Shown here: positions 32,450 through 51,975 of the stretch, piece after piece
Layout: each line of letters begins with the position of its first letter
Position numbering within the stretch: the stretch's first letter is position 1
The notes under the pieces: model-generated
What the model was told of the DNA's origin: nothing
Seen by the model: only the letters and a program-made list of their open reading frames with translations
Databases searched by the model: none
Made by a program: the position numbers and the translations under genes
NCBI RefSeq assembly: GCF_009707125.1
Contig: NZ_WLVL01000002.1
Span: 1 to 64,000 of the forward strand
DNA length: 64,000 bases
Reading direction: 5' to 3'
From: Arsenicicoccus cauae
Lineage (GTDB): Bacteria > Actinomycetota > Actinomycetes > Actinomycetales > Dermatophilaceae

Positions 32450-33430
32450 ATGCGCGCTGCCCGTCCCCGCCACCGGCCGACGCCGTCCGCCGGACCCGCG
32501 CGGGTCTCCCGCAGCGGTGCCCTGGCCGTCGGCGCGGTGCTGCTGCTGTCGGGGTGCGTCGCCGGGTCCCGCACCACGACTTCCACCATGGGCGCTGCGA
32601 CTTCCGCCCCCTCGACGACCGCGACCGCGACGCTGCCCACGGACGGAGCCTCGCTGGCGGGCAGCACCCCGGACCCCAACGCCCAGCCGGTGCCGTCCGG
32701 CGAGGGTGTCCCCGGCGACCAGTTCGCGCAGACGATCAAGGATCTCGTGGCCGCCAAGGGCACCGTGCGCATGACGATGGCTACCCCGGCCGGGGCGGCC
32801 AAGGCGCAGGTGGACACGCGCACCAAGGCCGTTCGGGTGGAGGTCGACGCGGCGGGACGCGCGGTCACCCTGGTGCACCTCGGGGACCGCACGTGGGTCA
32901 GGGGAGCGGGCACCGTGGAGGTCCCCGTGCCCGCCCCGACGCCCGGGACCCGGTCCCAGCGCGACGTGCGTCGCTGGCTGCTCCTCGACCCGGGCGGCGC
33001 CGACGCGATCAGCGCCAAGCTCGGTGCCCAGGCCAAGGTGGCGCAGACCGTGGACCCGGCCCGGTTCACGGCCATGCTGAACGGCTTGCTGGGGGACCGG
33101 ACGCCTCGCGGTGACGGTGCCCAGGTGGCGTTCACGGTGCCGCCCGCGCAGTACCTCGACGCGGTCTCCGCGCCCGCGGCGCTGCGTGGGGCGGTCACCA
33201 AGCCGGTCAGGCTCGTGGTGGCGCTCGACGCGACCGGGGCGCCGACCTCGGTGACCGCCACCGTCCCCACCAAGAAGTCCGACCTGGTCGACCGCACGGA
33301 GTACGCCCGCTGGGGCGAGCCGGTCACGATCGAGGCCCCTCCCGCAGACGACGTCGCCCCGGCGCCGGGGTCCCAGCGGCCCACCCCCACCTCCACCTCC
33401 ACCTCAACGGCCACCGCCCCGCCGCGCTGA
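32450..33430 (+). CDS. Predicted lipoprotein, LppX/LprG-like, between rplA and rplJ
   Basis: A 326-residue exported protein: basic N-terminus, hydrophobic stretch [13 protein letters not shown] with the lipobox LLSGC (lipidated Cys near residue 37), then a Ser/Thr-rich spacer. The body ([47 protein letters not shown]) has the beta-sheet rhythm of LolA/LppX-like lipid carriers, and it ends in a Thr/Ser/Pro tail ([17 protein letters not shown]). Family membership is inference. It interrupts the usual rplA-rplJ adjacency but has its own promoter and is bounded by the rplA terminator and the rplJ promoter. Confidence 0.7.
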   Translation: MRAARPRHRPTPSAGPARVSRSGALAVGAVLLLSGCVAGSRTTTSTMGAATSAPSTTATATLPTDGASLAGSTPDPNAQPVPSGEGVPGDQFAQTIKDLVAAKGTVRMTMATPAGAAKAQVDTRTKAVRVEVDAAGRAVTLVHLGDRTWVRGAGTVEVPVPAPTPGTRSQRDVRRWLLLDPGGADAISAKLGAQAKVAQTVDPARFTAMLNGLLGDRTPRGDGAQVAFTVPPAQYLDAVSAPAALRGAVTKPVRLVVALDATGAPTSVTATVPTKKSDLVDRTEYARWGEPVTIEAPPADDVAPAPGSQRPTPTSTSTSTATAPPR

Positions 33431-33439
33431 CCAGCCGAT

Positions 33440-33468
33440 TTGGCGGCCGGTCGGGTGGCCCGTACTCT
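33440..33468 (+). promoter_or_regulatory. rplJL promoter
   Basis: TTGGCG (33440-33445), 17-base spacer, TACTCT (33463-33468): a good housekeeping sigma promoter about 200 bases before rplJ. Confidence 0.6.
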
Positions 33469-33474
33469 GGTCGG

Positions 33475-33671
33475 GACCAATGACCGCCGGTCTGCCGTCA
33501 TCACCCCAAGCCCTGCTCGGGTCCGATAACGGCACGAAGGTCCCCATGACGGGGCGTCCGGCGCAGGCTACGACGATCGTGCTCGCCCCTGGCGAGAGCT
33601 CGAGCCCCGTGCGCCTGCGCCGGGGCTCTTTGTCATGCGGCCACCGGCTTCACGCTACGGAAGGAGGCCAC
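33475..33671 (+). ncRNA. Structured L10 leader with attenuator-like hairpin
   Basis: The leader between the promoter and rplJ has no gene. It corresponds in place to the L10 leader, where L10-(L12)4 binds the mRNA to repress its own synthesis. A hairpin GAGCCCCG/CGGGGCTC at 33602-33628 is followed by TTTG and lies 43 bases before the ATG, resembling an attenuator. Assignment is by position and structure; no covariance search was possible. Confidence 0.6.
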
Positions 33672-34280
33672 ATGGCAACCGCTGAGAAGCACGCTGCCAT
33701 CGCCGAGATCGCGGACAAGTTCCGCTCCTCGGGTGCGGCCGTGCTGACGGAGTATCGCGGTCTGACCGTGAAGCAGCTCTCCGAGCTGCGCGGCTCGATC
33801 CGTGAGCACGCAACCTACGCCGTGGTCAAGAACACGCTGACCCAGCGTGCCGCCGAGGAGGCCGGTATCACGGCCTTCGACGGGCACCTGAGTGGCCCGA
33901 GCGCCATCGTCTTCATCACCGGTGACCCGGTGGAGACGGCCAAGGGTCTGCGTGACTTCGCCAAGGCCAACCCGGCCCTTGTCATCAAGGCCGGGGTTCT
34001 CGACGGCAAGCCGTTGAGCCCCGAGGACATCACCAAGCTCGCGGACCTCGAGTCCCGCGAGGTGCTCCTCTCCAAGCTGGCTGGCGCCATGAACGCCTCG
34101 CTCAGCAAGGCTGTTTACCTCTTCGCCGCTCCTTTGTCGCAGACGGCCCGCGTGGTCGACGCCCTGCGCGCAAAGGTCGAGGCCGAGGGTCCCGTCGAGG
34201 CTGCCCCGGCGGCCGCCGACACCGCCGAGGCCCCGGCCGAGGCTACCGACGACGTCGCCGCGGGTGGCGACGAGAGCTGA
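33672..34280 (+). CDS. rplJ: Ribosomal protein L10
   Basis: L10 (202 residues) anchors L12 dimers to the stalk base. [35 protein letters not shown] is the rRNA-binding N-terminus and [15 protein letters not shown] the core; a helical segment binding L12 follows near residue 140. The last 35 residues are an Ala/Glu/Asp-rich tail, longer than in E. coli (165 residues) but common in actinobacteria. ATG 33672 follows AAGGAGG. rplL starts 63 bases later. Confidence 0.97.
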   Translation: MATAEKHAAIAEIADKFRSSGAAVLTEYRGLTVKQLSELRGSIREHATYAVVKNTLTQRAAEEAGITAFDGHLSGPSAIVFITGDPVETAKGLRDFAKANPALVIKAGVLDGKPLSPEDITKLADLESREVLLSKLAGAMNASLSKAVYLFAAPLSQTARVVDALRAKVEAEGPVEAAPAAADTAEAPAEATDDVAAGGDES

Positions 34281-34343
34281 TCCGCACGGATCCGCTCGTA
34301 CCCAGCACACGCCACTCACGGCACAGACAGGAAGGAAGCCACC

Positions 34344-34736
34344 ATGGCTAAGCTCAGCAACGACGAGCTCCTTGAGGCCTTCAAGGAGATGACCCTGATC
34401 GAGCTCTCCGAGTTCGTCAAGCAGTTCGAGGACACCTTCGGTGTCACGGCTGCCGCCCCGGTTGCCGTCGCGGCCGCCGGCGCCCCGGCCGGCGGTGGCG
34501 GCGACGCCGCCGCTGCGGAGGAGAAGGACGAGTTCGACGTCATCCTCACCGCCGCCGGCGACAAGAAGATCCAGGTCATCAAGGAGGTGCGCGCGCTCAC
34601 GTCTCTCGGCCTCAAGGAGGCCAAGGACCTGGTCGACGGCGCCCCCAAGCCGGTCGTCGAGGGTGTCAACAAGGAGACCGCGGACAAGGCCAAGGCTGCC
34701 CTCGAGGGCGCCGGCGCCTCCGTCGAGCTCAAGTGA
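34344..34736 (+). CDS. rplL: Ribosomal protein L7/L12
   Basis: The 130-residue stalk protein recruits translation GTPases. The N-terminal dimerisation domain ([21 protein letters not shown]), an Ala/Gly/Pro hinge, and the C-terminal domain [20 protein letters not shown] ... [17 protein letters not shown] are complete. ATG follows AAGGAAG. A long terminator-type hairpin follows, so rpoBC needs read-through or its own promoters, which are present. Confidence 0.98.
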   Translation: MAKLSNDELLEAFKEMTLIELSEFVKQFEDTFGVTAAAPVAVAAAGAPAGGGGDAAAAEEKDEFDVILTAAGDKKIQVIKEVRALTSLGLKEAKDLVDGAPKPVVEGVNKETADKAKAALEGAGASVELK

Positions 34737-34771
34737 TCTCGGGCCGGATCACGTCCGGTCGCTGATCTGTT

Positions 34772-34813
34772 CGCGGGAGCGGGTCGCACCTTCGGGTGCG
34801 GCCCGCTCCCGCG
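34772..34813 (+). terminator. Attenuator/terminator between rplL and rpoB
   Basis: A 19-bp stem with a stable TTCG tetraloop (34791-34794) and one T-G wobble. Partial read-through here commonly sets the L12-to-polymerase ratio. Confidence 0.8.
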
Positions 34814-34902
34814 TACCCGGGCATGCGCCTGCCCGTCGCCCCACCGGCACCCGCACGCTGCGTCGATCGGCGTAACGATCGGCGCGTCGCAGGGCGTTGC
34901 CC

Positions 34903-34931
34903 TTGACGCCGTCGCAGGCCACGCCCATAGT
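34903..34931 (+). promoter_or_regulatory. rpoB promoter 1
   Basis: TTGACG (34903-34908), exactly 17 bases, CATAGT (34926-34931). The best housekeeping promoter in the gap; it would give a leader of about 175 bases. Confidence 0.65.
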
Positions 34932-35011
34932 GATGGGGCATCCGCGTCCCCCGCGGTCAGGCCCGCGGTCCTGGGTCGGGGGAGTCGGGCTGGACGCAGG
35001 GTGGCGTCTTG

Positions 35012-35020
35012 TACTATGCT
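35012..35020 (+). promoter_or_regulatory. rpoB promoter 2, -10 region
   Basis: TACTATGCT contains overlapping TACTAT and TATGCT hexamers about 95 bases before rpoB. The -35 side is unclear. Confidence 0.4.
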
Positions 35021-35115
35021 GTCGCTTTGCGCTGCCTCATAGCCTGGCGTCCTGGCGGACGTTCGGCGCGTGCGCGCTTCGACTCCATAGCTCCAGGCCC
35101 GTGGAAGGACCATCC

Positions 35116-38601
<3,486 letters not shown>

Positions 38602-38775
38602 CGGTTTCGTGATGTATGACGAGGCGCGGCTGCCCAGCCGCACGGCCGAGCAGCCGCGCCCGCCATACGACCGAGGCCCGCACGACATGGATCGCCGCCC
38701 CGGACCGGGGTCGGCCACGAACACCGTTCAGACCCACAGACTTTGAATCAGTCGCAAGACGAGAGAAGGACACAC
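38602..38775 (+). other. rpoB-rpoC spacer with hairpin
   Basis: No gene. A hairpin with 11-bp arms GGCGCGGCTGC/GCAGCCGCGCC lies at 38623-38660 with a 16-base loop; it may be a processing or pausing site. The rpoC ribosome binding site AGAAGGA is at its right end. Confidence 0.5.
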
Positions 38776-42660
<3,885 letters not shown>

Positions 42661-42674
42661 TCGTCGCAGGCATC

Positions 42675-42716
42675 ACGGCGCGGGCCGGTTCCCTCCCGGG
42701 AGCCGGCCCGCGCCGT
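42675..42716 (+). terminator. Terminator after rpoC
   Basis: A stem of about 19 bp (ACGGCGCGGGCCGG with partner, extended by TTCCC/GGGAG) around TCCC, fourteen bases after the stop. Confidence 0.8.
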
Positions 42717-43149
42717 GGTGTACCCCCCCCCGTCACCTGAGGCCCCCGCGAGATGGTGAGTCCGTCGTCCGGCATCCCTGCACCACACCATCACGATCGC
42801 GGCGGGGAGGGAGTAGGGGGGTGTCGTCATACGGGCTGGTGACCGGCTCGCCGTGCAGGTGGGGCGGGATTTGGAGCGGTCCGTGATAGCGCGGTAATCT
42901 TGTCCACTGTGTCGTGCTTGACACGGACACGGCGTGCCCTCTCCGGCGGGCAGCCCACGAGGACCGATGGCCCTCGTGGTGTCTCGCGGGTGATCACGCA
43001 CCCTCTGCCTGGCGCCCACGACCTCTGGTCGGGGGAGTGCGGGGAGGGGCACCGCTCGACACGCCCGACATCGGGGCGCGGCGCGCGGCATGACAAGGAG
43101 TCCGGCCGGGAGACCGGAGGGCTGACCATCAGATACGTACGGAGACTAC
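42717..43149 (+). promoter_or_regulatory. str operon promoter and long leader
   Basis: No gene in 430 bases. TTGGAG (42871-42876), 18 bases and TAATCT (42895-42900) form a good promoter about 245 bases before rpsL. TTGACA at 42919 may be the -35 of a second one. A run of nine C at 42723-42731 follows the rpoC terminator. The leader is long enough for regulation but I see no clear S7-type structure. Confidence 0.5.
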
Positions 43150-43524
43150 GTGCCAACCATCAACCAGCTCGTCCGCAAGGGGCGGCAGGACAAGGTCGAC
43201 AAGAGCAAGACCCCTGCCCTCAAGGGCAGCCCGCAGCGCCGCGGCGTCTGCACCCGCGTCTACACCACCACCCCCAAGAAGCCGAACTCCGCACTGCGCA
43301 AGGTCGCACGCGTGAAGCTGACCTCCGGCATCGAGGTCACGGCCTACATCCCCGGGGTCGGCCACAACCTGCAGGAGCACTCCATCGTGCTCGTCCGTGG
43401 TGGCCGTGTGAAGGACCTTCCCGGCGTCCGCTACAAGATCATCCGTGGCTCGCTCGACACCCAGGGTGTCAAGAACCGCAAGCAGGCTCGCAGCCGCTAC
43501 GGCGCCAAGAAGGAGAAGAAGTAA
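43150..43524 (+). CDS. rpsL: Ribosomal protein S12
   Basis: S12 (124 residues) sits at the decoding centre. [21 protein letters not shown] starts the protein; [18 protein letters not shown] holds the first streptomycin-related Lys and [19 protein letters not shown] the second, both wild type. It ends [14 protein letters not shown] 43150 follows GGAG. Its TAA overlaps the rpsG ATG (TAATG), coupling the two. Confidence 0.98.
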   Translation: MPTINQLVRKGRQDKVDKSKTPALKGSPQRRGVCTRVYTTTPKKPNSALRKVARVKLTSGIEVTAYIPGVGHNLQEHSIVLVRGGRVKDLPGVRYKIIRGSLDTQGVKNRKQARSRYGAKKEKK

Positions 43525-43994
43525 TGCCTCGTAAGGGCCCCGCGCCGAAGCGCCCCCTGGTCGTCGACCCCGTCTACGGCTCGCCGCTGGTCACCCAGCT
43601 GGTCAACAAGATCCTGCTCGACGGCAAGAAGTCCATCGCGGAAGGGATCGTCTACGGCGCCCTCGAGGGCTGCCGCGACAAGACCGGCTCGGACCCGGTC
43701 GTGATCCTCAAGCGCGCCCTGGACAACGTCAAGCCCGCCCTTGAGGTGAAGTCCCGCCGCGTCGGCGGTGCGACCTACCAGGTCCCGGTCGAGGTCAAGC
43801 CCGGCCGTGCGACCACCCTGTCCCTGCGTTGGCTCGTGGGTTACTCGCGCCAGCGTCGCGAGAAGACCATGACCGAGCGTCTGATGAACGAGATCCTGGA
43901 CGCGAGCAACGGCCTCGGCGCCGCCGTCAAGCGCCGCGAGGACACGCACAAGATGGCCGAGTCCAACAAGGCCTTCGCGCACTACCGCTGGTAA
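43524..43994 (+). CDS. rpsG: Ribosomal protein S7
   Basis: S7 (156 residues) nucleates the 30S head and is often the repressor of the str operon. [34 protein letters not shown] and [18 protein letters not shown] are the family blocks, ending FAHYRW. It overlaps rpsL by one base. A hairpin at 44004-44037 follows before fusA. Confidence 0.98.
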   Translation: MPRKGPAPKRPLVVDPVYGSPLVTQLVNKILLDGKKSIAEGIVYGALEGCRDKTGSDPVVILKRALDNVKPALEVKSRRVGGATYQVPVEVKPGRATTLSLRWLVGYSRQRREKTMTERLMNEILDASNGLGAAVKRREDTHKMAESNKAFAHYRW

Positions 43995-44003
43995 GACCCG
44001 CAC

Positions 44004-44037
44004 GCCGGCGACCCGGGGCACCACCTGGGTCGCCGGC
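44004..44037 (+). terminator. Hairpin between rpsG and fusA
   Basis: Perfect 11-bp arms GCCGGCGACCC/GGGTCGCCGGC with a 12-base loop. Given the conserved operon, partial termination or RNA processing is more likely than a full stop. Confidence 0.55.
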
Positions 44038-44109
44038 ACCACCGGGCCTCCCGATCGTGGAGACACCCGGCCTGCTTCATCACCGACTCGAAGAGATGAG
44101 AAAACAGAC

Positions 44110-46212
<2,103 letters not shown>

Positions 46213-46347
46213 CCGATTCGGAGGTCTGGCGGCTCGACCGCTAGACTTCCGGATTGCGTCTCAAACAAGCACCATCCCTGACAGACGACGCCACGTCCTG
46301 CTTGGTCGTACGGCGTAACACCAAAGAAGTCCTGAGGAGGACCCCCA

Positions 46348-47541
<1,194 letters not shown>

Positions 47542-47573
47542 TCTCGGCTCCTTCGGGAGCGACTGATCTCCAA

Positions 47574-47609
47574 AAGGCGGGGTCCGGACACCAGTCCGGG
47601 CCCCGCCTT
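47574..47609 (+). terminator. Terminator of the str operon
   Basis: A 16-bp stem (AAGGCGGGGTCCGGAC with partner, one T-G) and loop ACCA, followed by CG; the stem ends in TT, 32 bases after tuf. Confidence 0.8.
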
Positions 47610-47765
47610 CGTGCGTCCGTGTGGTGCCCCCGGGCGCCTGCCCGCGCCCGTGGACGGTGTGCAGCCCGTATGGCGAGCACCACGTCCCGGTGGGCTCGGC
47701 ATACGCGCCGGCATGGGGCAGGCTGGGTCGCGGAACCCGACCACCCGCACCCTGGAGGAGAGTCC

Positions 47766-48578
47766 ATGGACCTCGGCACCTTCGAGACCCTGCTGGTCGA
47801 GCAGGCAGGCGACGCTCTCGTCGTCACCGTCAACCGCCCCTCGGCCATGAACGCCCTGGCTGGGCAGGTGATCGCCGACCTCGAAGCCTTGACGGTCGCG
47901 GTGGAGACCCAGGTCGGCTCTGACGGGCGGTGGCCGGTGAAGGGCATCGTCGTCACCGGGGCGGGGGAGAAGGCATTCGTCGCGGGAGCCGACATCGTCG
48001 AGATGCAGACCATGAGCCCGGACCAGGGCGAGGCGTACTCCCGCCGGATGCAGGGGGTCACGCGGCGGCTCGAGGCGCTGCCCGTGCCCGTCATCGCTGC
48101 GGTCAACGGGTTCGCGCTCGGGGGCGGGTGCGAGCTGGCCATGGCCTGCGACTGGATCTACGCCTCGCGCAACGCACGCTTCGGCCAGCCCGAGGTCAAC
48201 CTCGGCCTCGTGCCGGGCTTCGGCGGATCGGTGCGCCTCGCGCAGCGGGTCGGGATCGCCCTGGCGCGCGAGCTCATCCTCACCGGTCGCATGATCGACG
48301 CCGACGAGGCGCTGCGGGTCGGCCTGGTCAACCGGGTTTTCGACGACCCGGTGGCGCTCCTGCAGGGGGCACTGGACACGGTCGCCGAGCTCGCCACCAA
48401 GAGCCCCGTCGCGGTCGCCTCCTGCAAGGCGCTCATGGGAGAGGTCCTGCCCCTGCCGGTCGTCGAGGGGCTGGACCGCGAGGCGCAGGCCTTCCGGCGC
48501 GCGTTCGAGACCGAGGACAAGGCCGAGGGAGTGCGGGCCTTCGTGGCCAAGGAGAAGCCGACCTTCCCCGGGAGGTGA
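47766..48578 (+). CDS. Enoyl-CoA hydratase/isomerase family protein
   Basis: A 270-residue crotonase. VTVNRPSAMNALAGQVIADL, the oxyanion-hole segment KAFVAGADIVEM, VIAAVNGFALGGGCELAMACD with the first catalytic Glu, and FGQPEVNLGLVPGFGGSVRLAQRVG with the second Glu are present. Both Glu residues suggest a true 2-enoyl-CoA hydratase of beta-oxidation or a related pathway. ATG 47766 follows CTGGAGGAG. It is a monocistronic gene between the tuf terminator and a convergent lipoprotein gene. Confidence 0.9.
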   Translation: MDLGTFETLLVEQAGDALVVTVNRPSAMNALAGQVIADLEALTVAVETQVGSDGRWPVKGIVVTGAGEKAFVAGADIVEMQTMSPDQGEAYSRRMQGVTRRLEALPVPVIAAVNGFALGGGCELAMACDWIYASRNARFGQPEVNLGLVPGFGGSVRLAQRVGIALARELILTGRMIDADEALRVGLVNRVFDDPVALLQGALDTVAELATKSPVAVASCKALMGEVLPLPVVEGLDREAQAFRRAFETEDKAEGVRAFVAKEKPTFPGR

Positions 48579-48678
48579 CCCACCGTCGACGACCCGGACT
48601 GAGCTTCCAGCTCACAACCCGCCGTACCCCGCCCGCACGACCGGGGAGTGCCCCTCACCCTCTGGGCGGGCCGTGGCC

Positions 48679-49392
48679 TCATCGGCCGTCGGGATCGACC
48701 ACGTCGCCCGGGTTGCAGCCCGCCGCCACGGTCGCCGGGTAGCCCACGTCCGGGCGTCCGGGCTCCAGGTTCCAGCGATCCTTGCTCGACGCGAACGCGA
48801 CGTGGCACCGCAGCTGGTCCACCATTCCCGGCCGGGTGACCTCCGGGATGCTCGTCCGCACCTCGGCGACCACCGCCTCCGTGGCGCCGGGCCAGGTGCG
48901 TGCCAGCCACGAGGGTGTGATCTGGAGAGACCGGGCCGGCCCGTGACCCGCCCACCGGGCCTGGGTCATGAGGGAGGTCGTCATGCGCACCACGCGGGTG
49001 TCGGCGCGGTCGGAGCAGACGCGCCCCTTCCATACCGACAGCCGAGCCTGTTCCGGGGCGATCCGCCATCCCGCGACCCTGGACGTGCCGGGCGGGCTGG
49101 CCCCGCTGGACGTGACGACCCAGGTGCCGTGGGTGCCCTCGCCGAGCGTCTGGCCGGGCTCGACACGGGGGGTCGACTCGACCAGATGGGAGCAGCCGCT
49201 CGGAGCCGGGGTGCCGGCGGGGAAGGTCGCGGGCGTCGCGGTGCCAGGCGCGGGCGGGGCGCCGGTGGGTCCGTCGGAGGCGGAGGCCGAGGCGGGCACG
49301 GACGCCGGGCCGCCGTGGCATCCGGTGAGGCCCGCCGTGATCACCAGGGCCGCCAGGCCGGCTGCCCTGCCATGGCCTAGGCGTCGGTCCAC
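48679..49392 (-). CDS. Predicted lipoprotein with DUF2599-like C-terminal domain
   Basis: The 237-residue protein starts with a short basic segment and AAGLAALVITAGLTGC, a lipobox with Cys near residue 25, so it should be membrane-anchored outside the cell. After a Pro/Ala/Thr linker comes a domain ending DQLRCHVAFASSKDRWNLEP then RPDVGYPATVAAGCNPGD, which I recognise as the DUF2599 pattern (paired Cys, WNLEP.RPDVGY). Its function is unknown. GTG 49392 is the only start keeping the whole signal; it lies within the last codons of the small ORF upstream (16-base overlap). Confidence 0.75.
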   Translation of the reverse strand: MDRRLGHGRAAGLAALVITAGLTGCHGGPASVPASASASDGPTGAPPAPGTATPATFPAGTPAPSGCSHLVESTPRVEPGQTLGEGTHGTWVVTSSGASPPGTSRVAGWRIAPEQARLSVWKGRVCSDRADTRVVRMTTSLMTQARWAGHGPARSLQITPSWLARTWPGATEAVVAEVRTSIPEVTRPGMVDQLRCHVAFASSKDRWNLEPGRPDVGYPATVAAGCNPGDVVDPDGR

Positions 49393-49574
49393 GACCGGCG
49401 CCAGGAGTGCGCATGGGTCAGGCAGGCCAGGGGCACGACGTCGAAGGAGCGGGTGTGCGTGTCCGGTGCCCGCAGGAGCTGCACGAGGTGGTTGCCACCG
49501 CCCTCGCGCTCCTTGCGCCGCAGGGCGGCGCCCCACGGCGTGGGGGAGAGCGCGGCCAAGACGGTCTCGGACAT
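49377..49574 (-). CDS. Small hypothetical protein, 65 residues
   Basis: ATG 49574 opens MSETVLAALSPTPWGAALRRKER and ends RRSWTDA. It overlaps the start of the lipoprotein gene by 16 bases on the same strand, as in a coupled pair. GAGCAT lies six bases upstream, matching the leaderless pattern. I recognise no family; it could be a chance frame. Confidence 0.4.
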   Translation of the reverse strand: MSETVLAALSPTPWGAALRRKEREGGGNHLVQLLRAPDTHTRSFDVVPLACLTHAHSWRRSWTDA

Positions 49575-49993
49575 GGGGCCATGCTCCCAGACGCACGTTG
49601 TCCTCGGTCGACGGCGTGTCGGCTGGCGCACGCGCATGGCCCGGTTCCCCTGGCCGTCCCAGGATTTGGATCCTGCTGCGCGATCTGTCAGACTGGACAG
49701 GTTGCTTGACGCGTGGTCGATGCCTGTTCCCTGGGGAATCGGACAGGCCACCGTCCCTCGTGAGAGGTTACTAGCACCACCGGACGGTCCTCGGACTGGC
49801 TGATGGACTGTGACTTCCCTGCGGGGGAAGTGCAAGCCCCGGCCCAGACGGACCGGCCCCACCACGGGTTAGCCCGCAGATGCTGCGTGCACCCGTGCCG
49901 CGAAGCGGGTGCGACACGCCCGACCGCGGGGGTCGGAGGGCGACTGGATCGGCCACAGACCAGCAGGACAGACGAGAGAGAGTCAACGAAGCG
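49575..49993 (+). promoter_or_regulatory. S10 operon promoter and leader region
   Basis: A gene-free gap of about 420 bases, lower in GC near 49650-49780 than the flanks. TTGACG at 49706 and TACTAG at 49769 are promoter-like but not correctly spaced to each other, so the start point is uncertain. In the leader, GCACCCG/CGGGTGC (about 49888-49911) and CTTCCC/GGGAAG (about 49813) can form hairpins. L4-type autoregulation known from E. coli cannot be inferred from sequence alone. Confidence 0.45.
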
Positions 49994-50302
49994 ATGGCGG
50001 GACAGAAGATCCGCATCCGGCTTAAGTCGTACGACCACGAGGTCATCGACAGCTCGGCGCGCAAGATCGTGGACACCGTGACCCGTGCGGGCGCGACGGT
50101 GGTGGGCCCCGTGCCCCTCCCGACGGAGAAGAACGTCTTCTGCGTCATCCGTTCGCCCCACAAGTACAAGGACAGCCGCGAGCACTTCGAGATGCGGACG
50201 CACAAGCGTCTGATCGACATCATCGACCCGACGCCCAAGGCCGTCGACTCGCTGATGCGTCTCGACCTGCCGGCGGACGTCAACATCGAGATCAAGCTCT
50301 GA
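49994..50302 (+). CDS. rpsJ: Ribosomal protein S10 (NusE)
   Basis: S10 (102 residues) belongs to the 30S head and, as NusE, joins NusB/NusG antitermination complexes. [61 protein letters not shown] in two blocks, and [10 protein letters not shown] are standard. ATG 49994 gives the normal N-terminus. It starts an unbroken chain of eleven genes to rpsQ; rplC follows after ten bases. Confidence 0.98.
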   Translation: MAGQKIRIRLKSYDHEVIDSSARKIVDTVTRAGATVVGPVPLPTEKNVFCVIRSPHKYKDSREHFEMRTHKRLIDIIDPTPKAVDSLMRLDLPADVNIEIKL

Positions 50303-50312
50303 GGAACCCGAC

Positions 50313-50972
50313 ATGACCAACGCTGCTATCGAGCGCAACGTCAAGGGCGTCCTTGGCGAGAAGCTCGGCATGACCCAGGTCTGGGACGCGGACAACCGCC
50401 TCATCCCCGTCACGGTCATCAAGGCGGGCCCCTGCGTCGTCACGCAGGTCCGCGACGCCGAGAAGGACGGCTACCAGGCCGTCCAGATCGCCTTCGGCGC
50501 GATCGACCCGCGCAAGGTCAACAAGCCGCTGACCGGGCACTTCGACAAGGCCGGTGTGTCGCCGCGCCGCCACCTGGTCGAGCTCCGCACCGCCGACTCC
50601 GCCGACTACTCCGTGGGCCAGGAGATCACCGCCGAGGCCTTCGAGGCCGGGACGGACGTCGACGTCACGGGGACCACCAAGGGCAAGGGATTCGCGGGCG
50701 TCATGAAGCGCCACGGGTTCAAGGGCGTCTCTTCCTCCCACGGTGCGCACCGCAACCACCGCAAGCCGGGATCGATCGGCGGCTGCTCCACCCCCGGTCG
50801 CGTCTTCAAGGGCATGCGCATGGCCGGCCGCATGGGCGGCGTGCGCCAGACCACCCAGAACCTCACGATCCACGCCGTGGACGCCGACAAGGGCCTGCTG
50901 ATCATCAAGGGTGCCGTCCCCGGCCCCCGCGGTGGCGTGGTCCTCGTGCGCACGGCCGCCAAGGGGGCCTGA
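50313..50972 (+). CDS. rplC: Ribosomal protein L3
   Basis: L3 (219 residues) has a globular part on the 50S surface and a loop reaching the peptidyl transferase centre. [40 protein letters not shown] and [23 protein letters not shown] contain the conserved central loop. ATG follows GAGGAACC. Five bases to rplD. Confidence 0.98.
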   Translation: MTNAAIERNVKGVLGEKLGMTQVWDADNRLIPVTVIKAGPCVVTQVRDAEKDGYQAVQIAFGAIDPRKVNKPLTGHFDKAGVSPRRHLVELRTADSADYSVGQEITAEAFEAGTDVDVTGTTKGKGFAGVMKRHGFKGVSSSHGAHRNHRKPGSIGGCSTPGRVFKGMRMAGRMGGVRQTTQNLTIHAVDADKGLLIIKGAVPGPRGGVVLVRTAAKGA

Positions 50973-50977
50973 TCGAC

Positions 50978-51637
50978 ATGACGACCATCGACATCCTGGA
51001 CGCCACGGGCGCCAAGGCCGGCACCGTCGAGCTGCCCGCCGAGGTTTTCGACGTCCAGACCAACATCCCGCTGATCCACCAGGTCGTGGTGGCGCAGCTC
51101 GCGGCCGCCCGTCAGGGCACCCACAAGGCCAAGACGCGCGCCGAGGTGCGTGGCGGTGGCGCCAAGCCTTACCGCCAGAAGGGCACCGGCCGGGCTCGCC
51201 AGGGCTCGACTCGTGCGCCGCAGTTCGCCGGCGGTGGCGTCGTCCACGGACCGGTGCCGCGCGACTACTCGCAGCGCACCCCCAAGAAGATGAAGGCCGC
51301 CGCCCTGCGCGGGGCCCTCTCGGACCGCGCCCGTCACGGCCGCGTCCACGTCTTGTCCTCCCTCGTCGAGGGTGACGCGCCGTCCACCAAGGTGGCCGCG
51401 AACGTCCTGGGCGGCATCAGCGAGCGCAAGAACCTGCTCGTCGTCATCGAGCGCGAGGACACGCTGGGCATGGCGTCGGTGCGCAACATCGCCAACGTGC
51501 ACATCCTGGTCGCCGACCAGCTCAACACGTACGACGTGCTCTGCGCGGACGACGTGGTCTTCACCCAGGGCGCTCTCGAGGCCTTCCTGGCCAAGGGCAC
51601 CCCGGCGGCCGCCAAGGCTGAGGAGGACACCAAGTGA
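50978..51637 (+). CDS. rplD: Ribosomal protein L4
   Basis: L4 (219 residues) lines the exit tunnel; in E. coli it represses the S10 operon. The tunnel loop [36 protein letters not shown] is intact (residues about 47-80), and [11 protein letters not shown] follows. It starts [19 protein letters not shown]. The stop overlaps the rplW GTG by four bases. Confidence 0.97.
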   Translation: MTTIDILDATGAKAGTVELPAEVFDVQTNIPLIHQVVVAQLAAARQGTHKAKTRAEVRGGGAKPYRQKGTGRARQGSTRAPQFAGGGVVHGPVPRDYSQRTPKKMKAAALRGALSDRARHGRVHVLSSLVEGDAPSTKVAANVLGGISERKNLLVVIEREDTLGMASVRNIANVHILVADQLNTYDVLCADDVVFTQGALEAFLAKGTPAAAKAEEDTK

Positions 51638-51933
51638 GCACCATCAAGGACCCCCGCGACATCCTGCTCGCGCCGGTCGTCTCCGAGAAGTCGTACGGAC
51701 TGATGGACCAGGGCAAGTACACCTTCGTCGTGGACCCCCGGGCCAACAAGACCGAGATCAAGATCGCCATCGAGCAGATCTTCAAGGTCAAGGTGGACTC
51801 CGTGCACACGCTCAACCGCCCGGGCAAGACCCGCCGCACGCGGTTCGGCCTCGGCAAGCGCAAGGACACGAAGCGCGCGATCGTCACCCTCAAGGAAGGG
51901 TCGATCGACATCTTCGGAGGCGCTGGCGTCTGA
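51634..51933 (+). CDS. rplW: Ribosomal protein L23
   Basis: L23 (99 residues) sits at the tunnel exit and docks trigger factor and [29 protein letters not shown] and the loop [21 protein letters not shown] are characteristic. GTG 51634 overlaps rplD (GTGA). rplB follows after 42 bases. Confidence 0.97.
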   Translation: MSTIKDPRDILLAPVVSEKSYGLMDQGKYTFVVDPRANKTEIKIAIEQIFKVKVDSVHTLNRPGKTRRTRFGLGKRKDTKRAIVTLKEGSIDIFGGAGV

Positions 51934-51975
51934 CGCCGGCGACCGAGGATCGACTAGGACACTGAGGGATCAGAC

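Noticed and set aside
34897..35115. An rpoB start 73 codons upstream
   Set aside because: The extension crosses the promoters at 34903-34931 and 35012-35020; TTG 35116 has a Shine-Dalgarno and gives the family N-terminus.
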